Source of the DNA: Actinomycetes bacterium
GTDB lineage: Bacteria; Actinomycetota; Acidimicrobiia; Acidimicrobiales; JAMCPL01
Assembly: GCA_021841005.1 (NCBI GenBank)
Contig: JAKBVZ010000023.1
Coordinates: 1-64,000, forward strand
Direction of reading: 5' to 3'
DNA length: 64,000 bases
Both the position numbers and the translations under genes were made by a program. This document shows positions 8,572 through 15,980 of this stretch, piece after piece. Positions within the stretch are counted from its first letter, which is position 1; each line of letters starts with the position of its first letter. Under the pieces are notes generated by a model. It saw nothing but the letters and a program-made list of their open reading frames with translations, did not search any database and was not told where the DNA came from.

Positions 8572-9229
8572 CACCTTGCTGGTTGCCGGCAAAGACCTGA
8601 GGATAGAGTTGCGCTCCAGGGTCGTGATCAATCAGATGGCCCCGTTCGCGCTGCTCGTACTGGTTCTGTTTGCATTCGCCCTAGGTCCTGACAGGAACCC
8701 TCTCATTACAGCGGCGCCAGGGCTGTTCTGGATGGCGGTGCTTTTCTCCACCATGTTTGCAGTACAGAGGAGCTTCTCATTGGAATCTGCCGAAGGGTTG
8801 CATGACAGCATGGTTCTGGCTGGCATTGACCCTGCCGGGTTCTTTGCAGGAAAGCTGCTGGCGATAGGTTGTGAGCTCTTCGCGCTGGAGGTACTGGTAA
8901 CATCGGGAATCATCGTGCTTTACGGTGCGCACGTCAAATCACCTGCGGAGTTACTGGTATCTGGTATCTTGGGCACGGTGGGGCTTGCGGCTGCCGGTAC
9001 CATATATGGCGCGCTGGTTTCAGGTATGCGGCTTCGTGAGACGCTGCTACCGTTGCTCTTCCTTCCGGTGGCCAGCCCCGTACTGATTGCTGGAACGCGA
9101 GCCTGGCAGATCGGATTGCAAGGGAACAGTTCGGCATCATCTCCATGGCTAGGCTTGCTCGGAGCCTTTGCTGCTCTTTACATATGTGCCGGCATCGTTC
9201 TCTATGGCCCTATGGAGGATATGAAATGA
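8561..9229 (+). CDS. ccmB: Heme exporter membrane subunit CcmB
   Basis: About 222 residues with six predicted helices. The N-terminal KDLRIELRSRVVINQMAPF and the GIDPAGFFAGKLL segment are typical of CcmB, the membrane partner of CcmA. The ATG at 8561 has GGAAG about ten bases upstream and overlaps the ccmA end; ATG 8552 is an alternative. The open frame reaches back to 8399 but that part is a shadow of ccmA. Ends 76 bases before ccmC. Confidence 0.9.
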   Translation: MLRDTLLVAGKDLRIELRSRVVINQMAPFALLVLVLFAFALGPDRNPLITAAPGLFWMAVLFSTMFAVQRSFSLESAEGLHDSMVLAGIDPAGFFAGKLLAIGCELFALEVLVTSGIIVLYGAHVKSPAELLVSGILGTVGLAAAGTIYGALVSGMRLRETLLPLLFLPVASPVLIAGTRAWQIGLQGNSSASSPWLGLLGAFAALYICAGIVLYGPMEDMK

Positions 9230-9305
9230 GTTCATGTGCTCACTGGAGTCGTTGCTGGAAGTAATGGCTACGATAGATAAAGCGATAGATAAAAGGAGAA
9301 CGGTT

Positions 9306-10118
9306 ATGGCAGCAGAACCGGTCACACGACCGGCACCCTGGAGCGCAAGAAGGAACAGATGGGTACGGGCAATAGGAGTGGCGGCGATCCTCGCCATTGC
9401 CCTGGATGTGTACCTGGGGCTCTGGGTTACTCCACCCGATAAGGTGCAGGGTAATCTTGTCAGGTTGCTGTACATACACCCGGCTCTTGCCACGGTCGCA
9501 CTTTACGTTGCATTTGCTCTTGCGGCATTGTCGAGCGCACTGTGGCTCTGGCGAAGGACACGGGCACCGTTCTTCGATCGGCTGGCAGCCGCTTCCGTCG
9601 AGACCGGGATTGTATTCATAGCGCTTACCATTGTCACCGGGTCCCTGTGGGGCAGGCCGGTATGGGGTGTGTACTGGACATGGGATGCAACCCTTACGTC
9701 CACCGCACTGTTGCTCTTGCTCTTCCTGGGATATGTCGCAATAAGGAAGTCGACTGCAGATCCGCAACGCCGTGCGCGCCGTAGTGCAATCACGGCGCTG
9801 GTGGCTTTCATGGACGTACCGCTTATACAGTTCTCGGTGCTCTGGTGGAAGACTCTTCACCAGAAATCCACTGTGCTCAATCCATCTCTTACGCCGAAGA
9901 TAGGAGGTATTATGGGAGCCACCCTGGCTCTTTCATTCGTGGCGTTCCTTCTCCTGTTTGTATGGATGCTTATCAACCGTTACAGGATAGAGGTGCTCAA
10001 GGAGAGCCTGGAGGGAGCCGAGATGGAAGTTGCCATCAGGGAACGTGTGGCGGAGGCCGGCACTTCCGGACACCTGGAGTTGCCGGCCGATCTGAGAGTG
10101 CCGGTTTCGGGGGGGTAG
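9306..10118 (+). CDS. ccmC: Heme-handling membrane protein CcmC
   Basis: CcmC loads heme onto CcmE on the outer face of the membrane. The tryptophan-rich WWD signature is seen as WGRPVWGVYWTWDA, flanked by the two heme-ligand His positions: one in YIHPALATVALY before it and one in VLWWKTLHQ after it. Six hydrophobic segments. About 270 residues, of which the last 45 form a charged cytoplasmic tail. The ATG at 9306 has AAAGGAG nine bases upstream and is clearly better than the in-frame start at 9234. Confidence 0.93.
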   Translation: MAAEPVTRPAPWSARRNRWVRAIGVAAILAIALDVYLGLWVTPPDKVQGNLVRLLYIHPALATVALYVAFALAALSSALWLWRRTRAPFFDRLAAASVETGIVFIALTIVTGSLWGRPVWGVYWTWDATLTSTALLLLLFLGYVAIRKSTADPQRRARRSAITALVAFMDVPLIQFSVLWWKTLHQKSTVLNPSLTPKIGGIMGATLALSFVAFLLLFVWMLINRYRIEVLKESLEGAEMEVAIRERVAEAGTSGHLELPADLRVPVSGG

Positions 10119-10243
10119 GTTGTTCAGGATACGGATTGGCCGGCGAGTACGGCGTCAGGTGTTTCGACGAGCACGGAGGCGAGTGTGGCGACGAGCACGG
10201 CGGGTAAGGCGACGGAAGTGACAACATTGCCAGGAGGCTGGAG

Positions 10244-10387
10244 ATGAAGTATATCTATGCAGGCTATATCATAGCTCTGGCTGTGCTTTTCTTGTATGGC
10301 GTTACGCTTATGGTGAGGCGAGCCAGGCTGGAGAAGGCCGCTAGGACATTGGAAATGGAAAATGGGAGAAGCGTGCTTCGTGACTGA
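10244..10387 (+). CDS. ccmD: Small heme exporter protein CcmD
   Basis: A 47-residue protein starting at ATG 10244 with a strong AGGAGG seven bases upstream. It has the CcmD layout: a short N-terminus with Tyr residues (KYIYAGYIIAL), one membrane helix, and a basic segment directly after it (VRRARLEKAARTLE). CcmD helps release holo-CcmE from CcmABC. It sits in the canonical position between ccmC and ccmE and its end overlaps the ccmE start. The size makes it easy to miss in automated annotation. Confidence 0.85.
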   Translation: MKYIYAGYIIALAVLFLYGVTLMVRRARLEKAARTLEMENGRSVLRD

Positions 10388-10790
10388 ATCGCTCGAACGT
10401 AGCAGATCCAATAGGTTGCGCATGGTGATTGTCGCCTTGGTATTCTTTTCGGCGTTGGGATTCCTGCTGTACGAAGGAGTTGGAAGTGCACTCAATTATT
10501 ACCTGACGGTTCCGCAGGCACTTGCTCAGAAGGACTCGCTCGGTTCTGGGTCCTTCCGGTTGGAAGGTGTCGTAGTGCCTGGTAGCGTGCGAAAGACCCG
10601 TCAGGGCGTCGATTTCGCGGTAACAGGGGGAGGGCGCAGGGTGGACGTGCTTGCAGTGGAGCAACCGCCACAACTCTTCCAAGTGGGTATACGGGTTGTA
10701 CTGGTAGGGCATTTCCAGGCCGGCTATTTCTGGACCAACCGCATAATGGTAAAGCACTCTTCGGTCTACACTCCTGCAAAGAGATCGTGA
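10362..10790 (+). CDS. ccmE: Periplasmic heme chaperone CcmE
   Basis: A membrane-anchored OB-fold heme chaperone. One N-terminal helix (VIVALVFFSALGFLLYEGV), then the family pattern SFRLEGVVVPGSVRK, and near the C-terminus KHSSVYTP, which keeps the His-X3-Tyr arrangement whose His binds heme covalently. So this is the His-type CcmE, not the Cys-type of some archaea. Two starts are possible: ATG 10362, or GTG 10380, which overlaps the ccmD stop as GTGACTGA and has GGGAG upstream. The end overlaps the ccmF start by four bases. Confidence 0.92.
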   Translation: MGEACFVTESLERSRSNRLRMVIVALVFFSALGFLLYEGVGSALNYYLTVPQALAQKDSLGSGSFRLEGVVVPGSVRKTRQGVDFAVTGGGRRVDVLAVEQPPQLFQVGIRVVLVGHFQAGYFWTNRIMVKHSSVYTPAKRS

Positions 10791-12967
10791 TAGCGGTCCT
10801 CGGCACCCTGGGGGTGCTGCTGGCCTTTGTGGCCTCCATCGTCGGCATGATAGTGGCGGGCTGGGGGCCGGCCGCAACCAGGCAGTCGGGTGTCCTGGAC
10901 GGGGAGAGCGTCCAGTCGCGCGGGCTAAGCCTTCTTCGTTCCGTGCCGTTATATGCTGTGTTACTGGCTGTTGGAGCGCTGGTTGCCACGGTCGCAATGC
11001 AGGAAGCCCTTTTTACCCATGATTTCTCCATAATTTACGTTGCAGAAGTCGGTAGTAGACAGACACCATTGCTGTACACGATTACCGGCATGTGGTCCTC
11101 GCTTGCCGGCTCGATCTTACTATGGGGGCTGGTTCTGGCTGGATATATTGCCGTGTTTGCTTACAGGCACCGTAAGCAGGCAGGGGATCCTTTCTACGCT
11201 TGGGTCCAACTTGTGTGCTATGGAGTCTCGGCCTTCTTCTTTGGCATCATGCTGGGTCCTGCCAATCCGTTCGCGACATTCAGTGGATCCCACCCTTCCA
11301 ACGGGGTGGGACCCAACCCGCTCTTGCAGAACAACATTCTGGTGGCCATCCACCCTCCGCTGCTCTACTTGGGATACGTGGGATTTACCATTCCATTTGC
11401 CTATGCCATAGCGGCGCTCGCTACCGGTCGCTTGGATGGAAAGTGGCAGTTCGAAGCGCGTAAATGGACCATGTTCGCTTGGGGATGCCTTGGAGCAGGC
11501 ATACTGCTCGGTGCTTGGTGGTCTTACCAGGTTCTTGGATGGGGGGGATTCTGGGCATGGGATCCGGTGGAGAATGCAGCCTTGCTGCCATGGCTGGTAG
11601 GCGCAGCGTACATACACTCATCTATGGCCACCGAGCGTAACGGCGCATATCGCGTCTGGACGGTTTCCTTGGTCATTTCAGCTTTTTGTCTTACTATACT
11701 GGGTACATTCCTTACCCGGTCAGGTGTCGTGGAGTCTGTGCATGCATTTACGGAGTCGGATGTGGGTGCATATATACTTATTCTGCTCGGAGTGTCCGTT
11801 GTAACCGGCGTTGCCCTGCTGGCCTGGCGGGGCGACATATTGCGTTCGAGCGAGAGGTCGGCCGGCTTCCGATCCAGGGAGGGGATGCTTCTCGTGCAAA
11901 ACGTATCGTTTGCCTTGCTCGCTGGGATCATTCTCTTTGGCACTCTGTTTCCCCTCGTGTACCAGGCCCTCAAGGGCACTCAGGTGACAGTCGGGGGACC
12001 ATACTTCAATACCCTGGGGATGCCGCTGGCCATTTTGCTGCTGCTTCTCATGGGGATAGCTCCAGTGATCCCCTGGGGTGCTGCGAGCAGGGGAGTACTG
12101 AAGAGGCGACTTCTCATTCCCGCGTGGGCGGGGGGAGCCACGGCAGTGGCGTGCGTTGCTGCGGGGATATCCAGCATAGTCCTGCTTGTGGTATATCCAG
12201 CTGCGGCTTTCGTGGTGACCGCCAGCGTACGGCAGGCATACTTGCATGTGCGAGCCGCTAGGACTCGCCATCGTAGCTGGGCACGGGCAATCCTGACACG
12301 TGAATCGGGAGGGCATCTGGCACATGTAGGGATAACAGTCATCGCCGTTGCCCTGGCATCTGCAGTGTCCTTTGCCAATAGGGGAAGCGTGACGCTTGCG
12401 CCGGGCTCGTCAGCCACCTTTGCTGGGCAGAGCATAGAGTACCTTGGGCAGTACGAGTCGGTGACGCCGGATCGCCATTTCGTCGGCGCTAGAGTCATGG
12501 TGGACGGTCAGGGTCCCTACAGGCCCGGTGTCAGCTGGTTCGGCTCGGCCGTAGAACCAGTCGGTACCCCGGCCCTCGACTCTGGCCCTTTGCGTGATGT
12601 GTACCTTACGCTTGAATCACTCCCCAAACACAAAGACGGGAAGCTGACCATAGGCGTTACCGTCCAACCGCTGGTGATGTGGCTATGGCTGGGAGCAGCT
12701 ATGGCTGCGGGCGGCATACTGCTTGCTTTACTGGACAGGAGCCATAGGTCAGTGCGCGGGGTGCGTGCTGGTGGATCCGCGCGTGATGTGCCGGCCGGAG
12801 AGGTGACTGGCGCTCGTGCAGGCATTCATGATCATGCAAGTGTCGATAGTGAAGCCGGTAGTTCGGGTGCTCACGGAATCGGCAAGGAAGAGGAGGAAGA
12901 GGAAGAGGAGGTGCTTGCAGGTGCCGGAGGCGTTGAAGGCGGGATGCGACCTGGTGCAAATGGCTGA
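10787..12967 (+). CDS. ccmF: Cytochrome c heme lyase subunit CcmF
   Basis: A 726-residue, multi-helix protein that with CcmH attaches heme to apocytochrome c. The WWD motif is present as WGGFWAWDPVENAALLPW, and His-containing loops such as NILVAIHPPLLYLGY match the family. GTG start at 10787 overlaps the ccmE stop (GTGATAG). The last 70 residues after the final helix are unusual: Ala/Gly/Asp-rich, then eight consecutive Glu, then Gly-rich. Translationally coupled to the next gene, whose ATG lies inside this gene's end. Confidence 0.95.
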   Translation: MIAVLGTLGVLLAFVASIVGMIVAGWGPAATRQSGVLDGESVQSRGLSLLRSVPLYAVLLAVGALVATVAMQEALFTHDFSIIYVAEVGSRQTPLLYTITGMWSSLAGSILLWGLVLAGYIAVFAYRHRKQAGDPFYAWVQLVCYGVSAFFFGIMLGPANPFATFSGSHPSNGVGPNPLLQNNILVAIHPPLLYLGYVGFTIPFAYAIAALATGRLDGKWQFEARKWTMFAWGCLGAGILLGAWWSYQVLGWGGFWAWDPVENAALLPWLVGAAYIHSSMATERNGAYRVWTVSLVISAFCLTILGTFLTRSGVVESVHAFTESDVGAYILILLGVSVVTGVALLAWRGDILRSSERSAGFRSREGMLLVQNVSFALLAGIILFGTLFPLVYQALKGTQVTVGGPYFNTLGMPLAILLLLLMGIAPVIPWGAASRGVLKRRLLIPAWAGGATAVACVAAGISSIVLLVVYPAAAFVVTASVRQAYLHVRAARTRHRSWARAILTRESGGHLAHVGITVIAVALASAVSFANRGSVTLAPGSSATFAGQSIEYLGQYESVTPDRHFVGARVMVDGQGPYRPGVSWFGSAVEPVGTPALDSGPLRDVYLTLESLPKHKDGKLTIGVTVQPLVMWLWLGAAMAAGGILLALLDRSHRSVRGVRAGGSARDVPAGEVTGARAGIHDHASVDSEAGSSGAHGIGKEEEEEEEEVLAGAGGVEGGMRPGANG

Positions 12968-13724
12968 AGGATCTCCATCTGGTTATCGTGTTTCCAAGAG
13001 AAAACCTGTACGTATCGTATCTGTTGTTGCTCTGGCTGTTGTCATCGGTCTGGTGGTCTTGCTTGCTACCCGGGTACCGCCATCACAGACCGTTGCGGAT
13101 ACGCCCCTACTTGGCCAGCGAGCGCCCAGTATCCAAGGTACTGCGATAGAGGGCACTACATCCTACAGCAATGGTATTGGAGGGACGCTCGGGCCTGCAT
13201 CTGCAAGTCATCGGGGAGCCGGAGTGGACTCATCATCGGGCACACCGGCAGGACAAGCAGGACAAGCAGGACAAGCAGGACAAGCAGGACAAGCAGGACA
13301 AGCAGGACAAGCAGGCAGGCCATTCTCGATGAGCACGCTGCATGGTAGGTGGATACTGGTCAATTTCTTTGCTTCATGGTGCCCACCCTGCCAGCAGGAA
13401 GCATCGCAGCTGCTCACTTTTGCGATGGAACATCGTGGGCCCGGTGGCGTGTCCGTGGTAGGGGTGGCCTTTGACGATCCAGCCAACTCAGTAGCCCGGT
13501 TCATGGGAGAAACAGGAGCCATCTGGCCGGAAGTGCTCGATCCAACGGGCAGGATAGCAGTTGCCTACGGGGTAACGGGTCCTCCGGAGACTTTTCTGGT
13601 GGATCCAGCAGGGAGGATTGTGGAACACGTAGATGGGGCAGTAACCGTTTCTCTCCTGAACTCGGTCTTTTCACGGGCACAGCGCGATTTTCAGCGTGCA
13701 ACTGCATCGGTAGGCAGGCCGTGA
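12960..13724 (+). CDS. ccmG: Membrane-anchored thioredoxin-like protein CcmG/DsbE
   Basis: A thiol-disulfide oxidoreductase for apocytochrome c. An N-terminal membrane helix (residues about 18-38) is followed by a roughly 80-residue low-complexity linker that includes seven Ala-Gly-Gln triplets, then a thioredoxin fold with NFFASWCPPCQQEA and the cis-Pro region GVTGPPETFLVD. About 254 residues, longer than typical CcmG (about 180) because of the linker. The ATG at 12960 overlaps the ccmF stop; the frame extends back to 12816 inside ccmF without family similarity. Overlaps ccmH by four bases. Confidence 0.92.
   Translation: MAEGSPSGYRVSKRKPVRIVSVVALAVVIGLVVLLATRVPPSQTVADTPLLGQRAPSIQGTAIEGTTSYSNGIGGTLGPASASHRGAGVDSSSGTPAGQAGQAGQAGQAGQAGQAGQAGRPFSMSTLHGRWILVNFFASWCPPCQQEASQLLTFAMEHRGPGGVSVVGVAFDDPANSVARFMGETGAIWPEVLDPTGRIAVAYGVTGPPETFLVDPAGRIVEHVDGAVTVSLLNSVFSRAQRDFQRATASVGRP
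13249..13311 (+). repeat. 9-bp in-frame tandem repeat in ccmG (7 units)
   Basis: Seven exact copies of CAGGACAAG encode the Ala-Gly-Gln repeats of the CcmG linker. Because the unit is a multiple of three, copy-number change only alters linker length. Confidence 0.97.
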
Positions 13725-15016
13725 GCGTACGGCAGCCTGCCGGAGAGTTGGATGCGCTTGTAGGTGATCAGGTGTCGGGGAACGATGGCGTATTGTCGTG
13801 TCGCTTGTATGGCTTGTTGAAATCATGGGGTGGGTGGCTTGCACTGGCGTTGCTGGTAACTGGTATGGCCGTGTTCATCTTTACACATGTTCACAGTGGG
13901 AAGCCTGCTACACCGGCACAGCGAATAGCCCAGATCGAAGGGATGGTGCGCTGTCCCGATATATCGTCCTGCGGGGGAACTATCCCAGTGAGTGACACGA
14001 ATGCTCCAGTTGCGATAGAGATGAAGGGCGCAATAGCAGCATACGTAAGGGCTGGTATGAGTAATACCGGGATAGAGCGCCTGCTTACCAGCCGGTACGG
14101 ACCAGGCATCATGCTCACCCCATCGGCGGGCGGGTTGGGATTGCTTCTGTGGCTCCTACCGCTGCTGGGTGGCGGTGTCGCTGCCGTGATGTTGCTGGTG
14201 GTGATGTTGGACGGCGGTGAAGGGGGCCAGGGGCCAATGAGTAGCAACCGGCGTAAATGGCGCAGGTACCTTCCCTTCGTACGCACCCGCTACAGGTGGC
14301 CCATTGCCGTAGCGGTACATGCCCCCGGACCCGGGGATGTGGCTGCGGATGGATTCCAAAATGTAGCCGAGGATGTAGCCGGGGCAAGGGTAAAGGCTGG
14401 GGCAATGCTCCGTGCTGGGCGAGCACGGATCTCGGGTTGGCTGGGCATCGTGGTCCAGCGTAACAGGAAGGTACTACTGGGCGGAGGTATTGCCTGCCTG
14501 GCTGCGGCGGCATCGCTTGCAATTATTTTCTCCACTCATTCCAGACTCTCCGGCGAAGTGGCGACCGGGAGTATCTCGGTGTCAAGGGGTCAGGAGATTC
14601 AAAGGAGGCTGGCACAGGCATCTTCGGCAGAGAACGCAGGGCATGACGTGACAGCGCTGAGCTTGTACCATGACATACTTGCAGCCGATCCGCACCAACC
14701 GCAGGCGCTTGCGGAGTCAGGATGGATCACATATGAAACCGGCATGTACAGCGGTCAGGCCAAACTCATCAAAGCCGGCGAGTCGCAGGTGAGAGAGGCA
14801 CTTGATGTGTCACCTGGATCGTATGCGCCGCATCTATATCTAGGCACAATATATTTTCAACAGGGAGATTTGCAACGGGCGCTTGTCCAGTATGCCACAT
14901 TCCTCGAGGATCACCCCCCGAAAGCTGTCATCAGTAGAGCGGAGCCGTTCGTGAAGGCGGCATTTGCACAGGCGGGGAAGCCGGAGCCGGCCCCGATGAG
15001 ACACCAGCCCAGATAA
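13721..15016 (+). CDS. ccmH: Cytochrome c maturation protein CcmH fused to TPR (CcmI-like) domain
   Basis: The N-terminal part (residues about 35-165) is CcmH-like: a membrane helix, a Cys motif, then SDTNAPVAIEMKGAIAAYV, ERLLTSRYGPGIMLTP and a second helix. The usual RCxxC is replaced by RCPDISSC, a CX5C spacing. The C-terminal half has another helix (IACLAAAASLAIIFS) and two or three tetratricopeptide repeats (GHDVTALSLYHDILAADP, YAPHLYLGTIYFQQGDLQRA), as in CcmI. Together they would reduce and present apocytochrome to CcmF. GTG start overlaps the ccmG stop. Last gene of the operon, convergent with the next gene 22 bases away. Confidence 0.85.
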   Translation: MSVRQPAGELDALVGDQVSGNDGVLSCRLYGLLKSWGGWLALALLVTGMAVFIFTHVHSGKPATPAQRIAQIEGMVRCPDISSCGGTIPVSDTNAPVAIEMKGAIAAYVRAGMSNTGIERLLTSRYGPGIMLTPSAGGLGLLLWLLPLLGGGVAAVMLLVVMLDGGEGGQGPMSSNRRKWRRYLPFVRTRYRWPIAVAVHAPGPGDVAADGFQNVAEDVAGARVKAGAMLRAGRARISGWLGIVVQRNRKVLLGGGIACLAAAASLAIIFSTHSRLSGEVATGSISVSRGQEIQRRLAQASSAENAGHDVTALSLYHDILAADPHQPQALAESGWITYETGMYSGQAKLIKAGESQVREALDVSPGSYAPHLYLGTIYFQQGDLQRALVQYATFLEDHPPKAVISRAEPFVKAAFAQAGKPEPAPMRHQPR

Positions 15017-15038
15017 GCGGCTGGAGGTCCTGGGGACC

Positions 15039-15980
15039 TTACGCCGGTAAGGCCACGAAGACGAGGAGGAGCAGCTGTAGCGACAGCACCGCGATCAGAA
15101 TCCAGGCAAACCGTCGTGGCGCCAGCAAAAATGCGATGATTGCGCCGCTCACGGTCGAAGCCACAAGGGCAACCTTGCTTATATTGAGGCCCACGAACGC
15201 CGTGCCTAGAACCAGCACTGTGGCCACGTAACCTGAGCGAAGATAAGAACCCGCTCTGGTAGGAAGCCAGGCGACTACTATCGCCAGCACTACAGCGGCG
15301 AGGCCCGCAGGCCCGATTCCGTAGGAGTGAAACCGAATAGTGGCAGCAAGCAGTTTTCCGATGACCAAGTGAGCCGCGGTCATTCCGTGATTGTCGATGG
15401 CTATCCCCAGCAGGCTGAGGCCAAAGGCAAGTAGAGGAAAGGAAAGGACAAGCTCGAAGGATACGGTTGCGGCAACCCCTCTTGACTTGGTTACCAGGAC
15501 GCCGAGTGCCACTGCCCACGCCCCTACGACCAATATGGCAGGAGGCACTAATAGGCAGAGACCCAATACGGCTAAACCTGCGCCCAATCCAGAGACTTCT
15601 TCGAATTCCAGAGCGAATCGTGCCAGCGCGGCCACCCCCATGGCTACCAGGGCAACAAAGGCCCACACGGCTAGGGGATCGGTCGAAAGATAACCGGCAA
15701 GAGCGCTCGCTGCCAGAGCCGCCATAATGGCCAGCTGCTGGGCGGAATCGAGTTCCCGGATGCGGCAAAGCCGTTCGATCATGAGAAGGGCGAGTGCCGC
15801 CAGTAAGGGTGCGGCCAGTTCCAGCACGATCCTGCTGAACTGGTGCGTCATGTCGAATACCGTTCCAGCCAATGGATAGCGGAAGAGCGGTCTGACAAGT
15901 AATTCAATTGCAAAGAACGGAATAGCGATAAGCAGGATGCGGTAGATGATTCTCGATTGAGATGCCTGGCTTGCGATCAT
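15039..15980 (-). CDS. Multi-pass membrane protein beside glycosyltransferase
   Basis: About 313 residues with nine or ten hydrophobic segments, ending in a helix LQLLLLVFVALPA. The start codon ATG overlaps the stop of the glycosyltransferase gene (ATGA), so the two are translationally coupled and probably work together. The open frame continues upstream to 16397 but that part is antisense-frame noise inside the glycosyltransferase gene. I do not recognise the family. The layout resembles polysaccharide export or capsule-associated membrane proteins, which is only an inference from the neighbour. Confidence 0.75.
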   Translation of the reverse strand: MIASQASQSRIIYRILLIAIPFFAIELLVRPLFRYPLAGTVFDMTHQFSRIVLELAAPLLAALALLMIERLCRIRELDSAQQLAIMAALAASALAGYLSTDPLAVWAFVALVAMGVAALARFALEFEEVSGLGAGLAVLGLCLLVPPAILVVGAWAVALGVLVTKSRGVAATVSFELVLSFPLLAFGLSLLGIAIDNHGMTAAHLVIGKLLAATIRFHSYGIGPAGLAAVVLAIVVAWLPTRAGSYLRSGYVATVLVLGTAFVGLNISKVALVASTVSGAIIAFLLAPRRFAWILIAVLSLQLLLLVFVALPA

